From assembly GCA_903910585.1 (NCBI GenBank), contig CAIWAH010000248.1, positions 1 through 56,074 on the forward strand: a stretch of DNA of 56,074 bases, in the 5' to 3' direction. This DNA is from an uncultured Verrucomicrobiota bacterium. GTDB taxonomy: Bacteria > Verrucomicrobiota > Verrucomicrobiia > Limisphaerales > UBA9464. Below the pieces are notes generated by a model. That model ran no database searches. It was not told the DNA's origin and saw only the letters and a program-made list of their open reading frames with translations. A program made the position numbers and the translations under genes. Shown piece by piece: positions 17,871-27,587 of this stretch (position 1 is the first letter of the stretch; each line of letters opens with the position of its first letter).

Positions 17871-19099
17871 CGACTCTCGGCGATTGGGCGGCCCGCGGCG
17901 ACCGCCTCGGCCGCGTCCACCGCCGCCCCGGTGACGGCTCGCCAGTCGAGTTCGCTGGCTACCCGCTGGCTGGCGCGAAGGCCCGCTTCGCGACGCTGCG
18001 CCAGCGGTGTGTCGAGCGCGGCGAGCAATTCGCGTCCGAACGATTCGCCGTCGAATTGGGCGAAACGCACCGCCGGTTCGCCTGCAAAATAGCGGCTCAG
18101 GTTTTCCAACGGTGTGCTGACCACCGGCAAGCCGCAGCCGAGGTATTCGACCGCCTTGGCCACAAAGGCACAGTGGGTGCCGTTGGATTCCTCGTAGGGC
18201 ACGATGCCCACATCGGCACTTTGCAACTGCGCGGCGACTCCCGCGTAGGGCACGAAGCCCGGCAGTTCCAGCTTCACTGCTGGCACGGCGCTCCGCACTT
18301 CGGCGGCGAAGCGGCGCAGCGCCGGAGTTTCGCGGCCGACGAACCGGAACACCGTCTGCGGTCGGGCGCGGGCGACCTGGATCACGGCGGTGCGCGCGAT
18401 CGCCCCGAGGTGATGCTGGTCAAAGGAGCCGTGCATCACGACCACGCTGGGCGAGTTGGCCGGCGCCACCTCAGCCGGCCGGAACTGCGACGAGTCGTAG
18501 CCATATTGGATCGGCCGGATGCGTTCGCGTGGAAAGCCGGTCGCGGCGAAGCGTTCCGCGAGCGGCGTGGACACCGTGAGCACGCCTTCGACGTCGTAGC
18601 GACGCGGCAGGCCGAGCTCGTAGCGCGTCAGGGCGCGGACGACGGGACGCGGCATGACCCAGTTGGGCCACGTCTCCATGAAGCCGGTGAGGTAATCGAG
18701 GAAGTTGAGCACCACGGGCACGCCCAGTTCCCGCCGGAGCTTGCCGGCGGCCACGGCCGAGATCGTGTGCTGCGCGAACAGCAGGTCGAAGGCAAAGGCT
18801 TCCCGCCGCCCGCGCTGGTCGGAGAGCAGCTTGCGCCGGACCTGGGCTGCGAGGGCGGAGGGGTAGAGCAAATACTTCAGGTTGCGCAGGCGCGTGTAGC
18901 GGCCCATCTCCCACTTGGTGAAGGGATGGATCGCCAGATGCATCCGGCCCGCGATGACGCCCGAATCGGGGAACTGCGGGCAGAACAGGTGGACCGAGTG
19001 ACCGCGCCGGGCGAATTCCTCGACCAGGTAAACCGCCTCCGCCGAGCCGCCTCCGCTGGGAGGGAAGAACGGTTCGTGGGTGAGCAGGGCGATTCGCAT
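17867..19099 (-). CDS. Family 4-type (GT-B) glycosyltransferase
   Basis: 410 aa. The N-terminal half has the GT-B acceptor-side motif LLTHEPFFPPSGGGSAEAVYLVEEFARRGHSVHLF (residues 4-38; G-rich loop). The C-terminal half has the nucleotide-sugar side: VVVMHGSFDQHH, VFRFVGRETPAL, SADVGIVPYEESNG and KAVEYLGCGLPVVSTPLENL, with the EYLGCGLPVV signature of retaining GT4 enzymes. It is likely used for envelope or exopolysaccharide glycosylation. No sugar cluster surrounds it. Confidence 0.87.
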   Translation of the reverse strand: MRIALLTHEPFFPPSGGGSAEAVYLVEEFARRGHSVHLFCPQFPDSGVIAGRMHLAIHPFTKWEMGRYTRLRNLKYLLYPSALAAQVRRKLLSDQRGRREAFAFDLLFAQHTISAVAAGKLRRELGVPVVLNFLDYLTGFMETWPNWVMPRPVVRALTRYELGLPRRYDVEGVLTVSTPLAERFAATGFPRERIRPIQYGYDSSQFRPAEVAPANSPSVVVMHGSFDQHHLGAIARTAVIQVARARPQTVFRFVGRETPALRRFAAEVRSAVPAVKLELPGFVPYAGVAAQLQSADVGIVPYEESNGTHCAFVAKAVEYLGCGLPVVSTPLENLSRYFAGEPAVRFAQFDGESFGRELLAALDTPLAQRREAGLRASQRVASELDWRAVTGAAVDAAEAVAAGRPIAESR

Positions 19100-19169
19100 G
19101 TGATGACAAGGGACAGGTCCGGCACCTCAAAAGCGAGACCTCATTGCCCGCGGGCGATGAATTCGCCGT

Positions 19170-20312
19170 TCACGGCAGGCCGCGGAGGAACTTCTCCAGG
19201 ATGGCCGTGCCGCGTTCCAGACTGGCGGTGCTGATCCATTCGTCGCTGGTGTGGGCCTGCGCGATATCGCCGGGGCCGAAGACCACGCTGGGCGTCCCGC
19301 CTTCCGCCAGCGGGGCGGCGTCGCAGAAGTAGTGGACTCCGCGCGTGCGCGTCCGTCCCGCAGCCCGGCACAGTTGGCGGACGAGCGGAAGCCCGGGATC
19401 CGTTTCCAATGGATGGCAGGGGGAAAGCCGCAGGTTGTCGAAGGTCGCCTTCAGGCCCTTGGCCCGGAGCAGCCGGGTGATTTCGCGGCGGACGCCGGCC
19501 TCGGATTCGCCCGGGAGCGTGCGGCGATCAATCGAAATCACGCACTCGTTCGGCACGATGTTCGGCTGGGTGCCGCCGGCAATGGCACCGACGTTGATGG
19601 TGGGCGAGCCGAGCAGCGGATGGGAACGGCGGTTGAGTTCGGCGCGGTAATCGGTCTCCAGCGCATCCACCACCCGGGCCATCGCGTGGACGGCGTTGCG
19701 GCCGAGCTGCGGGGTGGCCCCGTGGGCGCTCCGGCCGGAGGTCTTGAGCTGCAGCCAGACGTCGCCCTTGTGCGCGGTGATGACTTCCAGCCGGGTGGGT
19801 TCGCCCACGATGGCCAGGTCGCCGCGTTCACCGTGGGCCGCGTAATGACGCGAACCGAGCTGGCCATTTTCCTCGTCCACCAGACCGAGGAAGAGGATTT
19901 CCGTTTCCGCCGGCCGCGGTCCCTTCGCCGCGACCGCCAGCACGGCCGAAAGCATGGCGGCGACGCAGCCCTTGGTGTCGCAGGCGCCCCGGCCGTAAAG
20001 GCGGCCGCCTTGGACGCGCGGATGGAGCAGGGTGTCGAGCGCGGGCAATCCCACCGTGTCCAGGTGGGGTGCCAGGAGGACGCGGTGACGCGCCGGGGCG
20101 GCCGGACTCAGGTGCAGGAGGACATTGCGGCGTCCGGGGGCGACGGCCTGGAACTCTGGTGCGAGGCCCGCCTTTTTTCCCAGGTCGGCGACGAACGCTG
20201 CGACTTGTGCTTCGCCGGCGCGCGGATCGCCGGCCGGCAGGAAAGCGGGGTTTACGCTGGGAATCGCGATGAGATCCAGCAGCCGTTGGACGGGAAGGGA
20301 GCGGGCAGCCAC
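19170..20312 (-). CDS. M20 family deacylase (ArgE/DapE type)
   Basis: 380 aa. Di-zinc ligands and catalytic residues are in place: APHLDTVG (His83, Asp85), GRGACDTKG (Asp112), VDEENG (Glu147/Glu148), GEPT and the C-terminal AHTSDEWIS His. The dimerisation domain follows GRSAHGATPQLG. The family includes acetylornithine deacetylase and succinyl-diaminopimelate desuccinylase; residues alone do not decide between them. It lies downstream of pyrE with a gap of about 180 bp containing a palindromic repeat. Confidence 0.88.
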   Translation of the reverse strand: MAARSLPVQRLLDLIAIPSVNPAFLPAGDPRAGEAQVAAFVADLGKKAGLAPEFQAVAPGRRNVLLHLSPAAPARHRVLLAPHLDTVGLPALDTLLHPRVQGGRLYGRGACDTKGCVAAMLSAVLAVAAKGPRPAETEILFLGLVDEENGQLGSRHYAAHGERGDLAIVGEPTRLEVITAHKGDVWLQLKTSGRSAHGATPQLGRNAVHAMARVVDALETDYRAELNRRSHPLLGSPTINVGAIAGGTQPNIVPNECVISIDRRTLPGESEAGVRREITRLLRAKGLKATFDNLRLSPCHPLETDPGLPLVRQLCRAAGRTRTRGVHYFCDAAPLAEGGTPSVVFGPGDIAQAHTSDEWISTASLERGTAILEKFLRGLP

Positions 20313-20360
20313 GCCGCGACGCTACGGTGTGGCGTGCCGGTTGGGAAGGCTGGCTGGATC

Positions 20361-20387
20361 AAGGTGCTGCCGGCATCCGGCCGGCAG
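20361..20387. repeat. Palindromic repeat, copy 2
   Basis: AAGGTGCTGCCGGCATC is followed by CGGCCGGCAG, forming the perfect stem CTGCCGGC/GCCGGCAG with a 5-nt loop (20367-20387). It shares 16 of 17 bases with the copy at 8188-8204. It lies between the M20 gene and pyrE. Confidence 0.6.
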
Positions 20388-20491
20388 GCTCCGTGAAGGG
20401 GTGTGGACTGCTCCGGATAAACGGTCGGTGCGGGCGTCTGCTCTGGCCAAGGACTGTGGTGTCCAACGTGGGCTTTCGCCCGGAGCCGACA

Positions 20492-21067
20492 TCACTTGCT
20501 GCCGGGCTTGGTCGCGGGGATGGCGGCGAGGTCGGCCGGCAGGGCATCCGGCGCGAAGGTCTCCACGTTCAACGCGATCAGGCTGAACATGGGCACACCG
20601 AGATCCACGGTGCCGTTGGAACGGTCCACGACCATGGCGACTCCGGGCACCACCCCGCCCAGTTCGCGCACGATGGCAATGGTTTCAGCGACCCGGCCGC
20701 CCTTGGTGACAACGTCCTCGACCACGAGACAGCGTTCACCCGGGGCGAGCTTGAAGCCGCGGCGCAGGACGAGTTTGCCGTCCTCCTTTTCGGCGAAGAT
20801 GAATCGCAGGCCCAACTGCCGGGCCACTTCCTGGCCGATGACCAGACCGCCCATCGCCGGAGAAATGACCGTGGTCGCGCCCAGCGAACGGACTTTCGCC
20901 GCCAGCGCCGCGCCGAACCGCTCGACGATCGGCATCTGCTGGAGCGCGAGGGCGCATTGGAAGAACTGCCGGCTGTGCAGGCCGCTGCGGAGCACGAAAT
21001 GGCCCTCCAGCAGGGCGCCGGTGGAACGGAACAGGTCCAGAGCTTCTTGAGTCGTCACGGCGGGCAA
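20492..21067 (-). CDS. pyrE: Orotate phosphoribosyltransferase
   Basis: 191 aa. The PRPP-binding loop is LVVEDVVTKGGRVAETI, and the enzyme starts with the typical ALDLFRSTGALLEGHFVLRSGLHSR. ISPAMGGLVIGQEVARQL forms the second conserved strand-loop. PyrE makes OMP from orotate and PRPP in pyrimidine synthesis in the cytosol. It is divergent from the gene at 21148 (80-bp spacer). No other pyr gene is adjacent. Confidence 0.94.
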   Translation of the reverse strand: MPAVTTQEALDLFRSTGALLEGHFVLRSGLHSRQFFQCALALQQMPIVERFGAALAAKVRSLGATTVISPAMGGLVIGQEVARQLGLRFIFAEKEDGKLVLRRGFKLAPGERCLVVEDVVTKGGRVAETIAIVRELGGVVPGVAMVVDRSNGTVDLGVPMFSLIALNVETFAPDALPADLAAIPATKPGSK

Positions 21068-21147
21068 GGTGCCGAGTTCGCCGGGGGACGAACAAGTCCC
21101 TTTCCCGGTTGCCCGACCGGGGCGGGCCGTTAGCGTCTCGGCCAGTC

Positions 21148-22275
21148 ATGACCTCCCGCTCACTTCCCCGTCTGCTTGCCGGACTGGCGTTGCTTCCGTT
21201 CGCCCACGCGGAACCGCTGCCCGAATCCCTGCGCGAACCGGTGGCCGCCGTGCGGGCGGTCAGTGCGGAGGGGCGGGGCAACGTGGCCGCCGCCGCCGCC
21301 TGGCAAAAGCTCGCTGGCACGGACGCGAAGCACATTCCGGCCCTGCTGACCGCGATGGACGGCGCGAACGACTACGCCCTGAACTGGCTGCGGAGTGCGA
21401 TCGAGACCATCGCCGACCGGCAGCGGGGAGCGCTCGCGGAGTCGGTGGCGGCGCTGGAACGGTTTCTCGGCGACACCGGGCACAGTCCGCGGGCCCGTCG
21501 CCTCGCGTTTGAACTGCTGACGCGGGCCGATGCTACCAAGGCGTCCGCGCTGTTGCCGGGTTTCCTGAACGATCCCGGCAACGAACTGCGGCGGGCCGCG
21601 GTGCAGCAGTTGGCCGATGCCGCGGCGGCGAAGGCCAAGGCCGGCGACAAGGCGGTGGCCGTGGGGGATTTCCAGAAGGCGCTCGCGGCGGCCCGGGAAG
21701 CCGATCAGATCGAGGGCATCGCGAAGCAGCTGACCGAGCTCGGCGAAAAGGTGGATCTGCAGAAAACCTTCGGCTGGGTGACTCGCTGGAAGGTCATCGG
21801 GCCGTTCGACAACACGGGCGGCGCCGGTTTCAACCAGGCGTTCGCGCCGGAGCAGGGGCTGGAATTCTCCGCCGAGACGGACGGGCTCAAGGGCAAGGTT
21901 TCGTGGCGCGATTTCGAGTCGAAGAGCGACTACGGATTGGTGGACTTCAACCAGCCGTTCACTTCGCTGAAGAGCGTGACCGGCTATGCGGCGGCCGAGT
22001 TCTGGTCGGATTCCGCCCGGCCGGTCGAGGTGCGGCTGGGGTGCAAGAACGGCTGGAAGGTCTGGCTGAACGGCAAGTTCCTGTTCGGCCGCGACGAATA
22101 CCACCGGGGCGTCGAGATCGACCAATACCGATTGGCGGCGCAGCTCCAGCCGGGGCGCAACGTCATCCTCGTGAAGTGCCTCCAGAACGAGCAGACCGAG
22201 GACTGGACGAAGGAATGGGAATTCCAACTGCGGGTCACGGACGCGCAGGGCACGCCGATCGTCTCCACCAAGTGA
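21148..22275 (+). CDS. Secreted protein with helical repeats and a jelly-roll domain
   Basis: 375 aa from ATG at 21148, with a signal peptide (MTSRSLPRLLAGLALLPFAHAE). Residues about 30-190 are alpha-helical with HEAT-like character (LLPGFLNDPGNELRRAAVQQL). Residues about 205-375 are beta-rich (WVTRWKVIGPFDNTGGAG, LGCKNGWKVWLNGKFLFGRDEYHRG, LQPGRNVILVKCLQNE), as in sugar-binding or accessory jelly rolls of PVC exoproteins. It is followed after 26 bp by the PQQ-propeller gene, so they likely form an operon. Confidence 0.8.
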   Translation: MTSRSLPRLLAGLALLPFAHAEPLPESLREPVAAVRAVSAEGRGNVAAAAAWQKLAGTDAKHIPALLTAMDGANDYALNWLRSAIETIADRQRGALAESVAALERFLGDTGHSPRARRLAFELLTRADATKASALLPGFLNDPGNELRRAAVQQLADAAAAKAKAGDKAVAVGDFQKALAAAREADQIEGIAKQLTELGEKVDLQKTFGWVTRWKVIGPFDNTGGAGFNQAFAPEQGLEFSAETDGLKGKVSWRDFESKSDYGLVDFNQPFTSLKSVTGYAAAEFWSDSARPVEVRLGCKNGWKVWLNGKFLFGRDEYHRGVEIDQYRLAAQLQPGRNVILVKCLQNEQTEDWTKEWEFQLRVTDAQGTPIVSTK

Positions 22276-22301
22276 CGCCTCCACCTTCCGACACAACTTC
22301 C

Positions 22302-23537
22302 ATGAACTCCTTCCCCTTCTTCCGAACTGCGGCCCGGAACCGCTGGCTGGCCGCCGCCGTGGTGTCCCTGGCCCTCACCGCGCAGGCCGACAATTGGACC
22401 CAGTGGCGTGGTCCGCTGGGCAACGGCGTGGCGCCCGACGTGAAGCTGCCGACCCAGCTCGATGCCCAGGCCATCGCGTGGGCCATTGATCTGCCCGGAC
22501 GCGGCCTGTCGTCGCCGATCATCGTCGGCGAACGGGTCTTTCTCAGCGCCAGCAGCGGCGTGAAGCAGGACCGTCTCCATGTCCTGTGCTTCAACCTCGC
22601 CGACGGCTCGCTGCGCTGGGAACGGCAGTTCTGGGCGACCGGCCGCACCATGACCCACGAGAAGATCGGCGGGGCCGCCCCGACCCCTACGAGCGACGGC
22701 GAACGGATCTACGCTCTCTATTCGTCCAACGACTGCGTGGCGTTGGACCTCGACGGCAATCTGGTCTGGTTCCGCGGTTTGGGCCGGGATTATCCGAACG
22801 CCAGCAATTCGCTGGGCATGTCCTCCTCCCTGGTCGTCGCGGAAGGCGTGCTGGTGGCACAGGTGGAGAATGACAGCGAGTCGTTCACGGCCGGACTGGA
22901 CGCCAAGACCGGCGAAAACCGCTGGAAACTCGACCGGCCGAAGAAGGCCAACTGGACATCGCCCTCGCTGCTGAAGGGCGCGGATGGCCGCTCACTGGTC
23001 GCGTTGCAATCCGCCAAAGGCCTGGCCGCGGTTGACGTTCGCACGGGCGCGGTGGTCTGGAACTACGGTGAGGGCGCCTCGACGGTTCCGTCCACGACCG
23101 TGGCCGACGGCAAACTTTACGTGCCGTCCAACGGTCTCACGGTGCTCGAACCGGGCGGCGAATCCCCGAAACAGCTCTGGCGTTCGCCGCAGCTCCGTCC
23201 GGGCACGTCGAGCCCGCTGGTGCTGGGCGGCAAGGTGTTCACCCTCAACGACGGCGGCATTCTGAGCTGCGGCGACGCGGCGGACGGCAAACGCCTGTGG
23301 CAGTTGCGGCTGAAGGGGCCGTTCAGCTCCACGCCGGTGGCCGCCGGTGGCTTCCTCTACTGCGTCAATGAGAAGGGTTTGCTCCAGGTGGTGGACCCAT
23401 CTTTGACCGAAGGAGGGGTTGTCAGTGAGCTGGAACTCGGGCAGGAAGTGCTTGGAACTCCATCGGTCGCGGGCGGATCGCTCTTTGTCCGCAGTGACCG
23501 GAAACTCTGGCGAATCGGCCGGGCCAGCGCGCTCTGA
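22302..23537 (+). CDS. Secreted PQQ-type beta-propeller protein
   Basis: 411 aa from ATG at 22302, with a signal peptide (RWLAAAVVSLALTAQAD) before NWTQWRGPLGNGV, the usual start of PVC PQQ-like propellers. Blade motifs repeat: FNLADGSLRWERQFW, LDLDGNLVWFRGLG, LDAKTGENRWKLDRP, VDVRTGAVVWNYG, GDAADGKRLWQLRL. Such proteins sit in the periplasm; PQQ and metal ligands cannot be confirmed, so it may be a non-enzymatic propeller. Confidence 0.88.
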   Translation: MNSFPFFRTAARNRWLAAAVVSLALTAQADNWTQWRGPLGNGVAPDVKLPTQLDAQAIAWAIDLPGRGLSSPIIVGERVFLSASSGVKQDRLHVLCFNLADGSLRWERQFWATGRTMTHEKIGGAAPTPTSDGERIYALYSSNDCVALDLDGNLVWFRGLGRDYPNASNSLGMSSSLVVAEGVLVAQVENDSESFTAGLDAKTGENRWKLDRPKKANWTSPSLLKGADGRSLVALQSAKGLAAVDVRTGAVVWNYGEGASTVPSTTVADGKLYVPSNGLTVLEPGGESPKQLWRSPQLRPGTSSPLVLGGKVFTLNDGGILSCGDAADGKRLWQLRLKGPFSSTPVAAGGFLYCVNEKGLLQVVDPSLTEGGVVSELELGQEVLGTPSVAGGSLFVRSDRKLWRIGRASAL

Positions 23538-23600
23538 CGGGGGAAAACTCAGGACGCAACGGGTCCGGCCGGTCGCGATTCAGGCGATCGGGGGAATGCA

Positions 23601-26600
23601 GTGAAACTATCCGCCAGTGGGTCATCCACGTCGAACTACGGGGCGTCGCAGCCAGCCGCGGCGGTGCGTCCTCCGTCGTTGGCTTTGCTCTGCCTGCCCG
23701 CCCTGCTGGTCTTCGTGGCTGGGCTGGTGGCCACGCTGTTCGCCGTGCGGGAAGCGTCGGCTCGCCACCGGGCGGCGATGGATGTCGAACTCCAGCGGCA
23801 GGGCACCAACATCCTGAACAACTTCCACACCTTCACGGCGCACCGCGTCGTGTTTCTTGGGGGCGTGCGTGGACTCTTTTCGTCGCTGACCAATTTCACC
23901 CGCACCCAGTTCGAGGGCTACCTGGCCCATTCACGGGGCGATACCGAGGATCCCGCCGTGCTCGATCTGGGCTTCGCTCCCCGGATCCGCGCCGCCGAGT
24001 GGTCCGCCTTTCGTGAGCGGATGCTGGGGGAAGGCTTTCATCCGGCCAACTTCCCCGAACGGCCGCACGCATTGGACCGCGACGAGTGCTTCCCCACCGC
24101 CTACTTCACCGATCAGCGGTCCAAGTCGGTCGTGCCCTTGGGTTTTCTGCTGAATTCGGAATCCAACCGGCTGGCAGCCATCCGCGCCGCCTGTCGCAGC
24201 GGCGAAACCATCGCGACGGGCGGGCTGCGGATTTTTTCGGCCGACAATCAGCACGATGATTCCGGTCTGATCCTGTTTGCGCCGGTCTATGCGGTGCCCC
24301 CGCAGACCCTGTCTGATCCCGCGGCGCGCGAACTCGCCACGCGGGGTGTGGTGTTTGTGTCGTTGTCGGCCCGTGAGCTGTGGGGGCAGGCCCTGCAGGA
24401 ATTCCCGGACGTGGCGATGCGGGTTTACGATGGCAGCGAACGGGACCCGGCCCGCCTCCTCTTTGATTCCGCCCGCCAGTTGCCGGCGGACGCGCCGCCC
24501 CACATCTGGTATACCATGACCGGTCTGGGGCGGGACTGGACCGTGGCGATCATTCCGCTGCCGTCCTTCGAGCGGCACTTCGCCTCGCCGAACCGGCGCT
24601 GGCTGCTGGCGGTCGGCCTGGTGCTCACGTTCGGCGTGTCCGCCACGATGCTGGTCCAGGCCCTCGGGCGGCACCGGAGCGCACGGGTGGCGGCCGAGTT
24701 GGCGGTATCCCAAGGACGCCTGAAGCGCCGGGAAGCCGCCCTGACGGCGCTGGCCAACCTGGGGCAGTTGCTCGTCGAGGGCCGGGCCCCGGCAGACTGG
24801 CTTACGGCGGCGCTGGAACGGTTGGCGACCTCCGCGTCGGCCGACCGTGTCAGCCTGTTGCGCCGGCCGGTTGCGCCGGCCGAGCCGGAGGTTGTTCGCC
24901 CGATGGCCACCTGGGAGGGGGCAGGGGAGCAATGCGAGCTCCGGTGGGGCGATTCCGGGGCGGTGGCTGGCGTCGTGGCAGGCTGGGTAAAGCAACTTGA
25001 ACAGGACGGCTTCGTCGTGGTCCAGCGGGCTCAGTTCACGGGGGAGACGCCGGCATGGCTGGTTGATTCCCGTGCGCGCAGCCTGCTGGTGCTGCCGCTG
25101 TGGCAGGACTCGCGCGTTGCCGGCTGTTTCGTTTTCTGTGCCTGCCAGCGAGAGGTCGTCTGGGACACCAGCGAACTGGACCTCCTCCGTGGTGGCTGCC
25201 TGGCCGTCAGTCTGGCGCTCAAGCGCGCCGAAGCGGAGCTCCAGCAGGCGGAGGAAGCCCAACTGCTCGCCGTCACCATCGAGTCCGTCGCCGACGCCGT
25301 GCTGGTCACCGACCCCGCCGGACGCATCCGGCTCGCAAACGACGTGGCGCTGACCAGCCTCGGCCGTCGCTCCGGTGAAACCATCGGCCGCCCCCTCGCC
25401 GCCGTCCTGGAGCTGTGCGACCGCAACGGCAACCACTGCGTGGCCGACCTGATCCAACGCGCCCTCGGCCAGCGCCAGATCGAAGAACTGCCGGGCAACT
25501 ACTCGTTGACCGCCGCCGGCGGGCGCACCCGGGCCGTGTCCGTTTCGCTGGCCCCGCTGCGCGACGCCGAACAGAAGGTCCACGGCGCCGTGCTGTGCCT
25601 GCGCGACCTCACCGAACGGCTCCGGCTGGCGGAGGAACAGCTCCGGGCCAGCAAACTGGAATCGCTTGGCCAACTGGCCGGCGGTTTGGCTCATGACTTC
25701 AACAACCTGCTCGCGGCCATGCTCGGCAACGTGTCGCTCGCCCGGCAGTTGGGGCATGACCCGCAGGAACTCGACGAATGTCTGACCCAGGCCGAGAAGG
25801 CGATCTGGCGGGCGCGCGGCCTGACCCAGCAGTTGCTGACGTTCTCCAAGGGCGGCGCCCCGGTGGCCCGGCCCTGCGACCTCCGGGTGCTGGCCCGCGA
25901 AGGGGCCGAAACCGCGGCGCACGGCACCAACGTCTTCGTCGAGGCGGACTTTCCCGACGACCTCGCGATCGCCGAGGTGGACGCGGGCCAGTTGACGCAG
26001 GTCTTCCAGAACCTCGCGCTGAACTCGGTGCAGGCGATGAACGGCCAGGGACGCATCCGCCTCACGGCCCGCAATGTGCCCGTGGGAGCGGCCGGCCGGC
26101 CGGCCTCGCTGCGCGGGGACGCCGTTTGCCTGACGCTCCGGGATCAGGGGCCCGGTCTGGGTGCGGCCGCCATGGAACATCTGTTCGAGCCCTACTTCAC
26201 CACGCGCAAGGGCGCTTCCGGACTCGGGCTCGCGACGGCCTATCACATCGTGCGCCGCCACGGCGGGCTGCTGACCCTGGATTCCTCGCCCGGCGAAGGG
26301 GCTGCGTTCTCCGTCTGGCTGCCGGCGTCCGCCAAGGCCCCGGCCGTCGGTCCGGCCCGGCCGCTACCGGGCGGCGGTGCGCTGAAAGGTCGTCTGCTCA
26401 TCATGGATGACGATCTGGCCGTGCAGCACATTGCCGTCCTGCTGGCCCGGCGCGCAGGTCTGGAGGTTGCGGCGGCCGGCCACGGCAGCGAGGCGATTGA
26501 ACTGTATGGGCGGGCGATGACCGAAGGCCGGCCGTTTTCCGCCGTGATCCTGGACCTGACCATCGCCGGCGGCATGGGCGGCCTGGAAACCATCCGGCGC

Positions 26601-26762
26601 CTGCGGCAGCTCGATCCCAAGGTGGTGGCGGTCGTGAGCAGCGGCTATTCCAACGACCCGGTGCTGGCCAACTTCGAGGCCGAAGGCTTCCGCGCCATTC
26701 TCGAAAAGCCCTACAGCGCCGACCAGTTCCTCACCGTGCTCCGGCAGGTGATGTCGGCTTAG
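23601..26762 (+). CDS. CHASE-GAF-PAS hybrid histidine kinase with C-terminal receiver
   Basis: 1053 aa from GTG at 23601. Order: membrane helix (about 25-48), CHASE sensor (about 55-330), membrane helix (about 333-352), GAF-like domain (about 390-545), PAS (about 555-670), HisKA with the phospho-accepting His698 in GGLAHDFNN, HATPase (FQNLALNSVQAM; DQGPGLGA; GASGLGLATAYHIVRRHGG), and a receiver with IMDDDLAVQH and Asp985 in VILDLTIAGG. It senses an extracytoplasmic ligand and phosphorylates its own receiver; no separate response regulator is adjacent. It is the best template for judging the broken CHASE gene at 1-1034. Confidence 0.93.
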   Translation: MKLSASGSSTSNYGASQPAAAVRPPSLALLCLPALLVFVAGLVATLFAVREASARHRAAMDVELQRQGTNILNNFHTFTAHRVVFLGGVRGLFSSLTNFTRTQFEGYLAHSRGDTEDPAVLDLGFAPRIRAAEWSAFRERMLGEGFHPANFPERPHALDRDECFPTAYFTDQRSKSVVPLGFLLNSESNRLAAIRAACRSGETIATGGLRIFSADNQHDDSGLILFAPVYAVPPQTLSDPAARELATRGVVFVSLSARELWGQALQEFPDVAMRVYDGSERDPARLLFDSARQLPADAPPHIWYTMTGLGRDWTVAIIPLPSFERHFASPNRRWLLAVGLVLTFGVSATMLVQALGRHRSARVAAELAVSQGRLKRREAALTALANLGQLLVEGRAPADWLTAALERLATSASADRVSLLRRPVAPAEPEVVRPMATWEGAGEQCELRWGDSGAVAGVVAGWVKQLEQDGFVVVQRAQFTGETPAWLVDSRARSLLVLPLWQDSRVAGCFVFCACQREVVWDTSELDLLRGGCLAVSLALKRAEAELQQAEEAQLLAVTIESVADAVLVTDPAGRIRLANDVALTSLGRRSGETIGRPLAAVLELCDRNGNHCVADLIQRALGQRQIEELPGNYSLTAAGGRTRAVSVSLAPLRDAEQKVHGAVLCLRDLTERLRLAEEQLRASKLESLGQLAGGLAHDFNNLLAAMLGNVSLARQLGHDPQELDECLTQAEKAIWRARGLTQQLLTFSKGGAPVARPCDLRVLAREGAETAAHGTNVFVEADFPDDLAIAEVDAGQLTQVFQNLALNSVQAMNGQGRIRLTARNVPVGAAGRPASLRGDAVCLTLRDQGPGLGAAAMEHLFEPYFTTRKGASGLGLATAYHIVRRHGGLLTLDSSPGEGAAFSVWLPASAKAPAVGPARPLPGGGALKGRLLIMDDDLAVQHIAVLLARRAGLEVAAAGHGSEAIELYGRAMTEGRPFSAVILDLTIAGGMGGLETIRRLRQLDPKVVAVVSSGYSNDPVLANFEAEGFRAILEKPYSADQFLTVLRQVMSA

Positions 26763-26839
26763 GCGTCCGGAACTTGGGCGAAACCGGCGGCCGGATTCCC
26801 GGTTTACAGGCTCGGACGGTCTTTTAGTTTGCCCGCCCT

Positions 26840-27475
26840 ATGGCACTCCGACTTGGCGATCTCGCGCCCGATTTTTCCGCCCCCACCACCGAAGGCCCGA
26901 TCCAGTTCCACCAGTGGCTCGGTGACAGCTGGGGCGTGCTCTTCTCCCATCCCGCGGACTACACCCCGGTCTGCACCACCGAGCTGGGCATGCTCGCAAA
27001 GCTCAAGGGCGAGTTCACGAAGCGCAATGTGAAGGTCGCGGCCATCAGCGTGGATCCGCTCGACGCGCACCACGGCTGGTCCCGGGACATCAACGAGACG
27101 CAGGGCTGCACGGTCAACTTCCCGATCATCGCCGACCCCGACCGCACCGTCGCGTCGCTCTACGACATGATCCACCCGAACGCCGACGACAAGTTCACCG
27201 TCCGCTCGGTGTTCATCATCGGTCCGGACAAGAAGGTGAAGCTCATCATTACCTATCCCGCCTCGACCGGCCGCAATTTTGCCGAACTGCTCCGCGTGCT
27301 CGACTCGCTCCAGCTCACGGCGAAGTTCCGCGTCGCCACGCCGGCCGACTGGAAGGACGGCGAAGACTGCATCATCACGCCCGCCGTGAAGGACGACGAG
27401 GCCGCCACGCTGTTCCCGAAGGGCATGCGCAAGGTGAAGCCGTATCTCCGCTACACCCCGCAGCCGAACCGCTGA
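26840..27475 (+). CDS. 1-Cys peroxiredoxin (Prx6/AhpC-TSA family)
   Basis: 211 aa. The peroxidatic Cys45 is in PADYTPVCTTELG. The C-terminal extension (EDCIITPAVKDDEAATLFPKGMRKVKPYLRYTPQP) is the Prx6-type tail. It reduces hydrogen peroxide and organic peroxides in the cytosol. No resolving cysteine partner is evident; another Cys occurs in NETQGCTVNFP. It is followed by a rho-independent terminator and stands alone downstream of the histidine kinase gene. Confidence 0.94.
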   Translation: MALRLGDLAPDFSAPTTEGPIQFHQWLGDSWGVLFSHPADYTPVCTTELGMLAKLKGEFTKRNVKVAAISVDPLDAHHGWSRDINETQGCTVNFPIIADPDRTVASLYDMIHPNADDKFTVRSVFIIGPDKKVKLIITYPASTGRNFAELLRVLDSLQLTAKFRVATPADWKDGEDCIITPAVKDDEAATLFPKGMRKVKPYLRYTPQPNR

Positions 27476-27559
27476 ATTGCGCGCAACGGGTGATGCGAGG
27501 AGCCGACCGGCTTCAGGGCGGCTGCTTCAGCCTCATCGTTCGCAGTCCAGACCGTGACC

Positions 27560-27587
27560 CGGCCCCGCTCGTCCGCGGGGCCGTTTT
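27560..27587 (+). terminator. Rho-independent terminator of the peroxiredoxin gene
   Basis: A perfect 9-bp stem CGGCCCCGC/GCGGGGCCG with a 6-nt loop (27560-27583) is followed by TTTT and a T-rich stretch. It lies 85 bp after the peroxiredoxin stop and touches the stop of the convergent sigma gene. Confidence 0.85.
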
